This document shows positions 50,817 through 59,102 of a DNA stretch of 64,000 bases, one piece after another (the first letter of the stretch is position 1; each line of letters opens with the position of its first letter). A program made the position numbers and the translations under genes. Source of the DNA: an uncultured Alistipes sp. (GTDB taxonomy: Bacteria; Bacteroidota; Bacteroidia; Bacteroidales; Rikenellaceae); the NCBI GenBank assembly GCA_910584485.1, contig CAJUAV010000011.1, positions 13,088-77,087 on the forward strand, in the 5' to 3' direction. The notes below the pieces were generated by a model that saw only the letters and a list, made by a program, of their open reading frames with translations, searched no databases and was not told the origin of the DNA.

Positions 50817-51524
50817 ATGAATGTTCTGCTGATTTCCAATTCCACCAATGCGGGCGAGGAATACCTGCGCTATCCGCTGCCCGAAATCGCCCGCGTGTTG
50901 CAAAGCGTGCGGGAGGTCGTCTTCGTCCCCTACGCCGCCGTGACCTTCTCCTACGCCGACTACGAACGCAAGGTGCAGGCCCGTCTGTCGGAGATCGGCA
51001 TCCGCGTCCGCTCGGTCCACCGCGCCGCCGACCCGCGCCGCATGATCCGCGAAGCGGAGGCGATCTGCGTCGGCGGAGGCAACACCTTCGCCTTGGCCAA
51101 AAAGATGCAGGAGCAGGGGCTCATGCAGGCGATTCTGGGCAAGATCCGCCGCGGCACGCCCTACGTGGGCTGGTCGGCAGGCAGCAACGTCTGCTGCCCC
51201 ACGATCTCGACCACGAACGACATGCCGATCGTCTGCCCCGCCTCGTTCCGCGCCATCGGCGCCGTTCCCTTCCAGATCAACCCCCACTACCTCGACGCCA
51301 ACCCCGAGGGGCATGCGGGCGAGACGCGCGAGCAGCGCATTCTGGAGTACATCGCAGCCAATCCGCGCCGCTGGGTGGTCGGACTGCGCGAGGGGTGCAT
51401 GCTGCACTGCACGGACGAGGGGCTGCGGCTGATCGGCAGCCGCCCGATGCGCATCTTCCGCAAGGGGCGCGAACCCCGCGAGGTGCGGGCGGGCGACGAC
51501 CTGTCGTTCCTCTTCGGGAAGTAG
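50817..51524 (+). CDS. pepE: Dipeptidase E (peptidase S51)
   Basis: A 235-residue serine peptidase that cleaves Asp-X dipeptides. The nucleophile elbow GWSAGSNVCCPTI (Ser near 121) and the preceding AICVGGGNTFALAKKM are characteristic, as is the C-terminal half FQINPHYLDANPEG, which carries the His of the catalytic set. It is slightly shorter at the C-terminus than or equal to E. coli PepE. Single gene with its own promoter; island G lies downstream. Confidence 0.9.
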   Translation: MNVLLISNSTNAGEEYLRYPLPEIARVLQSVREVVFVPYAAVTFSYADYERKVQARLSEIGIRVRSVHRAADPRRMIREAEAICVGGGNTFALAKKMQEQGLMQAILGKIRRGTPYVGWSAGSNVCCPTISTTNDMPIVCPASFRAIGAVPFQINPHYLDANPEGHAGETREQRILEYIAANPRRWVVGLREGCMLHCTDEGLRLIGSRPMRIFRKGREPREVRAGDDLSFLFGK

Positions 51525-51624
51525 CGACCGAAAGAGGGGGCGTCCGACAAGCGACGGCGGGCATGGCATCGGAGAGCAACCGAGCGAAGACGGCAACGGG
51601 CCTGCAGGCGAGTTGCGACGGGAT

Positions 51625-51930
51625 GCGCCCGCCCGGGTCGAAGCCTGCGGAGTGCCCGTGTCGACAGATGCGGGCCTTCGCGTGCGGAGGCTTCGGCCCG
51701 CCGACCTCTCACGAGGTCGATGTTGCAACGTCCGCCCGACAGGGGTGAGCAGACGCACGCGCACCTTACCGTCCGCCGCAAAGGGGCGGCGATGAACGGC
51801 ACGCACTTGCAGCGGCGAACCTCATACTTGGACAGCAGCCTGCGGAGGGCGCGCAACAGCGGACGCGAATTGCGGGCCTTAAGCTGCGGAAAGCGGTGTC
51901 ACGCCGACGGACGGTGTCATCGAACCTGAC
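51625..51930 (+). repeat. Palindromic-module island G
   Basis: Between pepE and tyrA, which run the same way. It holds a GAAGCCTGCGGAG leader and GGGCCTTCGC block with hairpin GACCTC/GAGGTC (51703-51718), then GTCCGCCGCAAAGGGGCGGC followed by GAACGGCACGCACTTGC, related to the module in copy A and island F, and an AGCAGCCTGCGGAG leader whose block is incomplete. The remainder to tyrA shows nothing recognisable. Confidence 0.75.
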
Positions 51931-52007
51931 GGCATGCCGCAAGGTTCGGAACCCGCCAAGGGGCACCGGTACTCGGACACGACCTATTTATTAAGAGACA
52001 CGATACT

Positions 52008-52850
52008 ATGAACGTATTCATCGCAGGCCTGGGCCTGATCGGCGGTTCGCTCGCCCTGGCGCTGCGCGACCGCGGCCTTGCCGACGAAATCCTGGGCCTC
52101 GAACGCAACGAGGAGCGCGCCGCCGAGGCCCTCCGCCTCGGCCTCGCCGACCGCATCGTCACCTTCGACGAGGGGGTCGCGGCGGCCGACCTCACGGTGC
52201 TGGCCACACCGGTCGACACCCTCCCGCTGCTGGCCGTCAAGGCGCTGAACCGCGTCGGGAAACGGCAGACCGTCATCGACACGGGTTCGACCAAAGGCGA
52301 GCTGTGCGAGGTGATCGCAATGCACGCTGCCCGCGGCCGCTTCGTCGCCGTCCACCCGATGTGGGGCACCGAGCACAGCGGCCCGCAGGCGGCCCGCCGC
52401 GACGCCTTCGCGGGGCGCAACGTCGTTCTCTGCGAAACAGAGCGCAGCGACGCGGATGCCGTGGCCCTGGTCGAAGGGCTCTTCCGCGCGCTCGACATGC
52501 CGATCCTGCGCATGGGGGCCGAAGAGCACGACCTGCACGCCGCCTACGTCTCGCACATTTCGCACGTCACCTCCTTCGCGCTGGCCAACACGGTCCTCGA
52601 AAAGGAGCGCGAAGAGGCCCGCATCTTCGAACTGGCGGGCGGCGGCTTCGAAAGCACGGTCCGCCTGGCCAAGAGCGAGGCGGCCACCTGGGTGCCGATC
52701 CTGCTCCGCAACAAATACAACGTGCTCGACGTCCTGCGCGAACACATTCACCAGCTGCAACTGATGCGGCGGATGATCGAGCGCGACGATGCCGAGGGGT
52801 TGCGCGAAACGATCCTGCGCGCCAACACGATCCGCCGCATCCTCCCCTAA
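52008..52850 (+). CDS. tyrA: Prephenate dehydrogenase
   Basis: A 280-residue enzyme of tyrosine biosynthesis, converting prephenate to 4-hydroxyphenylpyruvate. The N-terminal NAD motif FIAGLGLIGGSLALAL, DTGSTKGELCEV and the conserved VAVHPMWGTEHSGP are diagnostic, with HAAYVSHISHVTSFAL in the dimer/catalytic part. No chorismate mutase fusion or ACT domain is present. yraN follows 49 bp downstream. Confidence 0.92.
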   Translation: MNVFIAGLGLIGGSLALALRDRGLADEILGLERNEERAAEALRLGLADRIVTFDEGVAAADLTVLATPVDTLPLLAVKALNRVGKRQTVIDTGSTKGELCEVIAMHAARGRFVAVHPMWGTEHSGPQAARRDAFAGRNVVLCETERSDADAVALVEGLFRALDMPILRMGAEEHDLHAAYVSHISHVTSFALANTVLEKEREEARIFELAGGGFESTVRLAKSEAATWVPILLRNKYNVLDVLREHIHQLQLMRRMIERDDAEGLRETILRANTIRRILP

Positions 52851-52899
52851 CCATGCCGTACCCCGCCGCGCACGCCGCCGCGAAGCCCGCCCCGACCGC

Positions 52900-53523
52900 A
52901 TGAACCGCCCCGAAAAAGCCCCGACCGCCCACGAGAACCGACCAGCGAAGGCCGAGAACGCCCACGCGAACCGCCCCGACAAAGCCCCGACCGCCCGTGC
53001 GAGCCGCCCAGCGGAGACCGCGGACACCCGCGCGAACCGCCTCGACAAGCCCCCGACCGCCCGCGCGAGCCGCCCAGCGGAGGCCGCAAGCACCCGTACG
53101 GAACGACGCGCCCCTGCCCGAGCCCTCCGCACCGAGGCAGACACGACCGAAACCGCGAACGCCCGTACGGGACGCCTCGGCGAAGAGGCCACCGCCGAGG
53201 CCCTGCGCCGCGGCGGTTTCGAAATCGTCGCCCGCAACTGGCGCGCAGGGCGCTACGAACTCGACATCGTGGCGCGCCGCGCGGACGAGCTCCATTTCGT
53301 CGAGGTCAAGACGCGTCGCGCAGGCGCCCTCACCCCGCCCGAGGAGGCCCTCACGCCGCAGAAGCGGCGCGCCCTGCGGCGGGCCGTCGAAGCCTTCGTC
53401 GCCGCTTCGGGGAGCCGATACGACGGCTTCGACCTGCGCTTCGACCTGGCGGCCGTGCATCGCGGAGCGGAGGGGGAGCTGCGCATCGATTGGTTCGCCG
53501 ACGCCGTGGAGTACGGCTGGTAA
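52900..53523 (+). CDS. YraN/UPF0102 endonuclease-fold protein with repeat N-terminus
   Basis: 207 residues, of which only the last 120 are the YraN core: TGRLGEEATAEALRRGGFEI, RYELDIVARRADELHFVEV (the PD-(D/E)xK-type ELDIV and EVKT elements) and RALRRAVEAFVAA. The first 85 residues are an Ala/Arg/Pro/Thr-rich extension built from a 22-residue repeat. Start MNRPEK is the first ATG in frame after tyrA, and a core-only start is not available as ATG, so the repeat is probably translated. The likely role is nucleic-acid processing, unproven. Confidence 0.78.
   Translation: MNRPEKAPTAHENRPAKAENAHANRPDKAPTARASRPAETADTRANRLDKPPTARASRPAEAASTRTERRAPARALRTEADTTETANARTGRLGEEATAEALRRGGFEIVARNWRAGRYELDIVARRADELHFVEVKTRRAGALTPPEEALTPQKRRALRRAVEAFVAASGSRYDGFDLRFDLAAVHRGAEGELRIDWFADAVEYGW
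52921..53118 (+). repeat. 66-bp tandem repeat coding the YraN extension
   Basis: CCGACCGCCC starts units at 52921, 52987 and 53053, exactly 66 bp apart. Each encodes 22 residues beginning PTA and most contain RPA(K/E)A or RPAE. The tail of an earlier partial unit overlaps the start codon. Confidence 0.88.
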
Positions 53524-53594
53524 AAGGGTTCGTTTGGCGAATCCGATTTTTTATCCTATATTTACGGTTCCAACACTGCCCGAACACACATACC

Positions 53595-54827
53595 ATGTGG
53601 CTCTATAACCTGCTTCTGGCGCTCGCTGCGCCGCTCATTCGGATCGCCGCCTGCCGCAGCCGCAAACTGCGGCTGTGGGTCGACGGCCGCCGCGACCTCT
53701 TCGAACGGATGCGCGCCGCCATCCCCGCCGACGCCCGCATCGTCTGGATCCATGCCGCCTCGCTCGGCGAATTCGAGCAGGGGCGGCCGATCATCGAAGC
53801 GATCCGCCGCACCGCCCCCGAGTACCGCATCCTGCTCACCTTCTTCTCCCCCTCGGGCTACGAAATCCGCAAGAACTATGCGGGCGCCGACTACATCTTC
53901 TACCTGCCGCTCGACACGCGGCGCAACGTCCGCCGCTTCCTCGACATCGCCCGCCCCGAAATCGCCCTCTTCGTCAAATACGAATTCTGGTTCAACCTGC
54001 TCCGCGAGCTGCGCCGCCGTCGGGTACGTACCTTCGTCGTCTCGGCCATCTTCCGCCGCGGCGACATCTTCTTCCGCCCCTACGGCGGCATGTGGCGCCA
54101 GGCGCTCGAGACCTTCGAGACGCTCTTCGTGCAGAACGACGAGTCGAAACGCCTCCTGGCCGAACTGGGCTTCGACAACGCCATCGCGACGGGCGACACG
54201 CGCTTCGACCGCGTGGCCGAAATCGCCCGCTCGGCCCGCCGCATCGAGCTCGTCGAGCGCTTCCGCGGCGAGGCGCCCCTCTTCGTCGCTGGTTCGACCT
54301 GGGGCCCCGACGAGGAGCTGCTCATCCCCCTCATGAACGCCAACCCCGCGATCCGCTTCGTCGTCGCACCGCACGAAATGGACGAGGCGCGCATCGCCCG
54401 TCTGCTCGCAGCCGTCGAGGGCGGCGGCATCCGCTACACGCAGTGCGACGAGAGAACCTCGTTCGCCGACAAACGGCTGCTCGTCCTCGACACGGTGGGC
54501 ATCCTCTCGTCGGTCTACGCCTACGCGACGTGGAGCTACATCGGCGGCGGCTTCGGAGTGGGCATCCACAACACGCTGGAGGCCGCCACCTTCGGACTGC
54601 CGATCGCCTTCGGCCCCAACTACCGCAAGTTCAAGGAGGCGTGCGACCTGGTCACCCTCGGGGCCGCCGCATCGGTCGCCACGGCCGATGAGCTGCAAGC
54701 CTGGTTCGCACCGCTGCGCGACGACCCCGCAGCCCTCGACCGCGCGGGCCGCGCCGCCAAAGAGTACACCTGCCGCCACCAGGGCGCCACGGAGGTCATC
54801 ACCCGCACGATCCTCCACCGCGCCTGA
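53595..54827 (+). CDS. waaA: 3-deoxy-D-manno-octulosonic acid transferase
   Basis: A 410-residue inner-membrane-associated GT30 enzyme adding Kdo to lipid A precursor. An N-terminal hydrophobic anchor (MWLYNLLLALAAPLIRI) leads to WIHAASLGEFEQGRPII, LFVKYEFWFNLL and, in the donor domain, FVAGSTWGPDEELLI, YIGGGFGVGIHNTLEAA and PIAFGPNYRKFKEA, all family motifs. The ATG at 53595 gives the proper anchor; the longer frame adds residues across the upstream promoter region. Ends at a very strong terminator. Confidence 0.92.
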   Translation: MWLYNLLLALAAPLIRIAACRSRKLRLWVDGRRDLFERMRAAIPADARIVWIHAASLGEFEQGRPIIEAIRRTAPEYRILLTFFSPSGYEIRKNYAGADYIFYLPLDTRRNVRRFLDIARPEIALFVKYEFWFNLLRELRRRRVRTFVVSAIFRRGDIFFRPYGGMWRQALETFETLFVQNDESKRLLAELGFDNAIATGDTRFDRVAEIARSARRIELVERFRGEAPLFVAGSTWGPDEELLIPLMNANPAIRFVVAPHEMDEARIARLLAAVEGGGIRYTQCDERTSFADKRLLVLDTVGILSSVYAYATWSYIGGGFGVGIHNTLEAATFGLPIAFGPNYRKFKEACDLVTLGAAASVATADELQAWFAPLRDDPAALDRAGRAAKEYTCRHQGATEVITRTILHRA

Positions 54828-54837
54828 CCTGCCGCCC

Positions 54838-54885
54838 GATACGGCAACGGCCCGCAGCTCGATGGCTGCGGGCCGTTGCCGTATC
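54838..54885. terminator. Bidirectional terminator between waaA and aroB
   Basis: Perfect 21-bp arms, GATACGGCAACGGCCCGCAGC and its complement, around a six-base loop. It serves both convergent genes, although the T-runs are short. Confidence 0.8.
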
Positions 54886-54896
54886 TTCGACCGCCG

Positions 54897-55916
54897 TTAT
54901 TTCGGGAACCACGCCGCGAACTGCGTCTTCTCGACCGTGCGCACCTCGCAGCGACCGATTCCAAGGGGCAGCACGGCATGCAGCGACGTCCCCTCGCTCT
55001 TCTTGTCCTTGCCCACCTCGCGCAGCAGGCGCGCAAGGGGCACGGGCGGCGTCAGCACGAAGCCCAGCCGTTCGAGCAGCCCGACGATGCGCGCCGCCTC
55101 CTCGGACGGGAGCAGCCCCAGCCGCACCGAGGCCTCCGTCATCAGGCGCAGCCCGACCGCCACCGCCTCGCCGTGGTTCATCGCCTGCGAACACTTCTCG
55201 ATCGCATGGGCGAGCGTGTGGCCCAGGTTGAGCAGGCGCCGTTCGCCCGCCTCGCGCTCGTCGCGCGAAACGATCCGCGTCTTGACGCGGATCGCCGCCC
55301 CGATCACCTCCGCCAGCAGCGCCCCGTCGCTCCGCAGCGCCTCGAACGAGGCCGCCTCCAGCCGCTCGAACAGCGCCCGATCGCCGATCACGGCCGCCTT
55401 GACCGCCTCGGCCAGCCCCGCGCGGAACTCCCGTGGCGGAAGCGTCGCGAGCAGCGCGGGGTCGCAGACGACAAAGCGCGGCTGCGTGAAGGTCCCCGCC
55501 ATGTTCTTGTATCCGCCGACGTTCACGCCGTTCTTGCCGCCGACCGAGGCGTCGATCTGCCCCAGCAGGGTCGTCGAGACGAAGCCGAACGGCACGCCCC
55601 GCATGTAGGTTGCGGCGGCGAACCCCGTCACGTCGGTCACGATGCCGCCGCCGACGCCCAGCACGAAGGTGCGGCGGTCGGCGCCCAGCTCGATCAGGCG
55701 GCGGTGGATCTGCTCGACCGTGCGCAGCGTCTTGATCGTCTCGCCCTGCCCGATGAGAATCTTCTCGTAGGGGGCCACGAGCGACGGATGGAGGCGGTCG
55801 ATCGCCGCATCCGAGACGACGACGACGCGACCGGCGGGGAGCAGGCGCGGCAGCAGCTCGGCGGCCGCCCCGATCTGCGGATCGGGCGACGTGCGGCAGG
55901 GGGAAGGGGTATTCAT
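54897..55916 (-). CDS. aroB: 3-dehydroquinate synthase
   Basis: A 339-residue second enzyme of the shikimate pathway, NAD- and zinc-dependent. Motifs: FVLGVGGGIVTDVTGFAA (NAD-binding glycine run), LLGQIDASVGGKNGVNV, the zinc ligands in RAGLAEAVKAAVIGD, LLNLGHTLAHAIEK and NHGEAVAVGL. Monocistronic, divergent from typA. Confidence 0.94.
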   Translation of the reverse strand: MNTPSPCRTSPDPQIGAAAELLPRLLPAGRVVVVSDAAIDRLHPSLVAPYEKILIGQGETIKTLRTVEQIHRRLIELGADRRTFVLGVGGGIVTDVTGFAAATYMRGVPFGFVSTTLLGQIDASVGGKNGVNVGGYKNMAGTFTQPRFVVCDPALLATLPPREFRAGLAEAVKAAVIGDRALFERLEAASFEALRSDGALLAEVIGAAIRVKTRIVSRDEREAGERRLLNLGHTLAHAIEKCSQAMNHGEAVAVGLRLMTEASVRLGLLPSEEAARIVGLLERLGFVLTPPVPLARLLREVGKDKKSEGTSLHAVLPLGIGRCEVRTVEKTQFAAWFPK

Positions 55917-55946
55917 CGGATCGGGGGTTTAGATGCTTTCGGAGAG

Positions 55947-55983
55947 CAAAAGTAGCATTTTTTCGGAGAAATGATTAATTTTG
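55947..55983. promoter_or_regulatory. Divergent aroB / typA promoters
   Basis: TACTTTTG reads leftward (55954-55947) to aroB and TAATTTTG rightward (55976-55983) to typA, 21 bp apart. Confidence 0.7.
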
Positions 55984-56003
55984 CAGGTTCAAAACATCTT
56001 CCT

Positions 56004-57806
56004 ATGCAAAAACTGCGCAACATTGCGATTATCGCCCACGTCGATCACGGCAAGACGACCCTTGTGGACAAGATGATTCTGGCAGGGCACATCCTGCGCG
56101 ACAATGCCAAGACGGGCGGCGACCTGATCCTCGACAACAACGATCTGGAGCGCGAACGAGGCATCACGATCCTCTCGAAAAACGTCTCGGTTATCTATAA
56201 GGACTACAAAATCAACATCATCGATACCCCGGGCCACGCCGATTTCGGCGGCGAGGTCGAACGCGTCCTCAACATGTGCGACGGCGTGCTGCTGCTCGTC
56301 GACGCCTTCGAGGGAACGATGCCGCAGACGCGCTTCGTGCTGCAGAAGGCCCTCTCGCTCGGCAAGAAGCCGATCGTGGTGGTCAATAAGGTCGATAAGC
56401 CCAACTGTCGGCCCGAGGTGGTCAACGAGCAGGTTTTCGACCTCATGTTCTCGCTCGACGCCACCGAAGAGCAGCTCGACTACAAAACCATCTACGGCTC
56501 GGCCAAGCAGGGCTGGATGTCGCACAAGTGGAACGAGCCGACCGACTCGATCGTCCCGCTGCTCGACGCGATCATCGACGAAATACCCGAACCGGTCGTC
56601 GCCGAAGGCACGCCCCAGCTCCTCGTCACGTCGCTCGAATACTCCGCCTACACGGGCCGCATCGCCGTCGGCAAGCTGACGCGCGGCACGCTGCGCGCAG
56701 GACAGAACGTCACGCTCGCCAAGCGCGACGGCGTGACGAAGGTCAAGACCAGGATCCGCGACCTGATGGTCTTCGACGGGCTGACCAAGAAGCACGTCGA
56801 CGAGGTGGCATGCGGCGAAATCTGCGCCCTGCTGGGCATCGAAGGGTTCGAGATCGGCGACACGATCTGCGACTACGAAAACCCCGAGCCGCTGCCGCCG
56901 ATCGCCATCGACGAGCCCACGATGTCGATGCTCTTCACGATCAACAATTCGCCCTTCTTCGGCAAGGACGGCAAATACGTCACCTCGCGCCACATCAAGG
57001 AGCGTCTCGACCGCGAGCTGGAGAAGAACCTCGCCCTGCGCGTAACGCCGGGCCCCTCGGCCGACTCGTTCAACGTCTTCGGCCGCGGCGTGCTGCACCT
57101 CTCGGTGCTCATCGAGACGATGCGCCGCGAGGGATACGAGCTGCAGGTGGGCCAGCCGCGCGTGATCGTCAAGGAGATCGACGGCCGCAAGTGCGAACCC
57201 GTCGAGGAGATGACCGTAGACTGCCCCGAGGAGTGCTCGGGCACGGTGATCGAGCTGACGACCAAGCGCAAGGGGACCCTGACGAACATGGTCTCGAACG
57301 GCGACCGCGTGCGCCTCGAGTTCGACATTCCGTCGCGCGGCATCATCGGGCTGCGTTCGAACATGCTCACCGCCACGGCGGGCGAGGCGATCATGACGCA
57401 CCGGCTGAAGGGATTCGAGCCGTGGGTCGGAGAGATCGAAATGCGCACGAACGGCTCGATCATATCGAGCGAGACGGGCACCGCCTACGCCTACTCGATC
57501 GACAAGCTGCAAGACCGCGGCCGCTTCTTCATCAGCCCGATGGAGGCGGTCTACGAGGGGCAGGTGATCGGCGAGCACACGCGCCAGAACGACATCGCGG
57601 TGAACGTCACGAAGGCCAAGCAGCTGACCAACATGCGCGCCTCGGGATCGGACGACAAGAGCGTCATCGTGCCGCCGAAGGTCTTCACGCTCGAAGAGGC
57701 GCTCGAGTACATCAAGGAGGACGAGTACGTCGAGGTGACGCCCCACGCGATGCGTCTGCGCAAGATCCTGCTCCACGAGGTCGACCGCAAGCGCGCCGCC
57801 AAATAA
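56004..57806 (+). CDS. typA: Translational GTPase TypA/BipA
   Basis: A 600-residue ribosome-binding GTPase, normal length. G1 AHVDHGKTTLVDKM, G2 RERGITI, G3 DTPGHADFGGEVERV and G4 NKVDK are all intact. EF-G-like domains II, III and V follow (FGRGVLHLSVLIETMRREG, PSRGIIGLRSNMLTATAG) and the BipA-specific C-terminal domain ends RMRASG-like (NMRASGSDDKS). The ATG at 56004 follows the -7 box by 20 bases; an earlier in-frame ATG overlaps the promoter. Confidence 0.95.
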   Translation: MQKLRNIAIIAHVDHGKTTLVDKMILAGHILRDNAKTGGDLILDNNDLERERGITILSKNVSVIYKDYKINIIDTPGHADFGGEVERVLNMCDGVLLLVDAFEGTMPQTRFVLQKALSLGKKPIVVVNKVDKPNCRPEVVNEQVFDLMFSLDATEEQLDYKTIYGSAKQGWMSHKWNEPTDSIVPLLDAIIDEIPEPVVAEGTPQLLVTSLEYSAYTGRIAVGKLTRGTLRAGQNVTLAKRDGVTKVKTRIRDLMVFDGLTKKHVDEVACGEICALLGIEGFEIGDTICDYENPEPLPPIAIDEPTMSMLFTINNSPFFGKDGKYVTSRHIKERLDRELEKNLALRVTPGPSADSFNVFGRGVLHLSVLIETMRREGYELQVGQPRVIVKEIDGRKCEPVEEMTVDCPEECSGTVIELTTKRKGTLTNMVSNGDRVRLEFDIPSRGIIGLRSNMLTATAGEAIMTHRLKGFEPWVGEIEMRTNGSIISSETGTAYAYSIDKLQDRGRFFISPMEAVYEGQVIGEHTRQNDIAVNVTKAKQLTNMRASGSDDKSVIVPPKVFTLEEALEYIKEDEYVEVTPHAMRLRKILLHEVDRKRAAK

Positions 57807-57816
57807 ACCGCTGCCG

Positions 57817-58134
57817 ATGATGACCCGTTTCACCCTCTCGCTCGCCGTAGGCGTCGCCGCAGGGGCGCTGGTGGCCATTCCGATGATCGCCCAGCGCGCG
57901 ACGCTGCGCCACGCCTTCTCGGCCTTCTGCGTCTACCTCTTCGCCGCCGTCGTCACCTTCTACGGCGATCTGCCCTACCTGCCCTGGTGGGCCGACGGCA
58001 TGGGCTTCGCGCTCATGATCGCCGTCCCGGCCGCGATCGTCGGCTCGGGCAAGGAGAGCCGCCCCGTGCCGATGCTGCTCAACGCCGTGCTGGTCGGATT
58101 CCTGATCAGCGTCGCGGAACGATACTTGGGATAA
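57817..58134 (+). CDS. Small three-helix membrane protein, unknown
   Basis: 105 residues with three or four hydrophobic segments (about 6-26, 36-50, 60-75 and 85-100) and few charges. It starts MM and contains FYGDLPYLPWWADGMGFAL between helices. I do not recognise the family. It begins 10 bp after typA and ends 32 bp before rpiB, so it is probably in that operon. Confidence 0.65.
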   Translation: MMTRFTLSLAVGVAAGALVAIPMIAQRATLRHAFSAFCVYLFAAVVTFYGDLPYLPWWADGMGFALMIAVPAAIVGSGKESRPVPMLLNAVLVGFLISVAERYLG

Positions 58135-58166
58135 GCACCTCGGAAACACCTTAAAACACGCATAAG

Positions 58167-58601
58167 ATGAAAAAAATCGGTATCGCCAGCGACCACGCCG
58201 GCTACGAAATGAAGGAATTTCTGGTGGGCTACCTCCAGGCCAAAGGGTGCGAGGTCTTCGATTTCGGCACCCACTCGCCCGAGAGCGTCGACTACCCCGA
58301 CTACGCCCACCCGCTCGCCGAAGCGGTCGAACAGGGCGAGGTCGACCTCGGCATCGGCCTCTGCGGCTCGGGCGAAGGGATGGCCATGACCCTCAACAAA
58401 CACCAGGGGGTTCGCGCGGGACTCTGCTGGATTCCCGAGGTGGCCGAGCTGATCCGCCTGCACAACAACGCCAACGTGCTGGTGCTGCCCGCCCGCTTCA
58501 TCACGAACGACGAGGCCGTACGGCTGGTCAACACCTTCTTCGAGACCGCGTTCGAAGGGGGGCGCCACGAACAGCGCGTCGCCAAAATGGCGCTCAAATA
58601 A
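58167..58601 (+). CDS. rpiB: Ribose 5-phosphate isomerase B
   Basis: A 144-residue isomerase of the pentose phosphate pathway (ribose 5-phosphate to ribulose 5-phosphate). IGIASDHAGYEMKEFL, DFGTHSPESVDYPDYAH, and the active-site Cys in GIGLCGSGEGMAM are all as in RpiB/LacAB proteins, with ANVLVLPARFITNDEA near the end. Third gene after typA, closed by a terminator. Confidence 0.94.
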   Translation: MKKIGIASDHAGYEMKEFLVGYLQAKGCEVFDFGTHSPESVDYPDYAHPLAEAVEQGEVDLGIGLCGSGEGMAMTLNKHQGVRAGLCWIPEVAELIRLHNNANVLVLPARFITNDEAVRLVNTFFETAFEGGRHEQRVAKMALK

Positions 58602-58640
58602 GAAGCGTCCCTCCCTTCCGATCGGGAGGTCTGTACGCGA

Positions 58641-58685
58641 AAAACACCGTTTGAAACCCGTTCGAGGGGATTCAAGCGGTGTTTT
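58641..58685. terminator. Bidirectional terminator after rpiB
   Basis: AAAACACCG pairs with CGGTGTTTT, with TTGAAACCC/GGGGATTCAA largely pairing inside. Confidence 0.88.
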
Positions 58686-58694
58686 CGCATACGG

Positions 58695-58915
58695 GAGGGG
58701 GCATTCGGACCGTAGCTTGCGAAGAGGCGCAAGGAGCCTTCGGGCGAGTTGCGGGCCTTCGCAGGGGCGAAGCTGCGGCCCGCCGCACTTGCGTGCGATT
58801 CCCTTTCGGCCCGCAGCCGAGCGGAGGCGGCATCGAGCCTGCGGCGAAATGCAGCCCTCCGCCAAGGGTCGGCTGCGGGCTGCCGACCTCTGCGAGGTCG
58901 CAAAAGAACGAAATT
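58695..58915 (+). repeat. Palindromic-module island H
   Basis: Convergent rpiB/susD gap. Two modules: GTAGCTTGCGAAG leader, GGGCCTTCGC block and hairpin GCAC/GTGC (58785-58796); then CCCGCAGCCGAGCGGAGG leader, CCCTCCGCC block and hairpin GACCTC/GAGGTC (58885-58899). Compact example of the basic module. Confidence 0.8.
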
Positions 58916-58993
58916 ACGACGTCGATTCTGCAGCGATGCCCTCCACCAAAGAGTTGCGCGGGCTGCTGCGCCAACACGCGCGCCTGCAAAAGA

Positions 58994-59026
58994 CGAGGGC
59001 CGTCCGAATCGTTCGGACGGCCCTCG
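58994..59026. terminator. Palindromic terminator near susD
   Basis: CGAGGGCCGTCCGAA and its perfect complement around a TCG loop. T-runs are weak, but it lies between convergent genes and suits stopping both. Confidence 0.65.
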
Positions 59027-59102
59027 CATTATCGGGGACGATCGGAGGCGACACAAGCACCGTCGCGGACGACCGCCCCGCCCTTTTTACTTAAGGTGCG
59101 GA

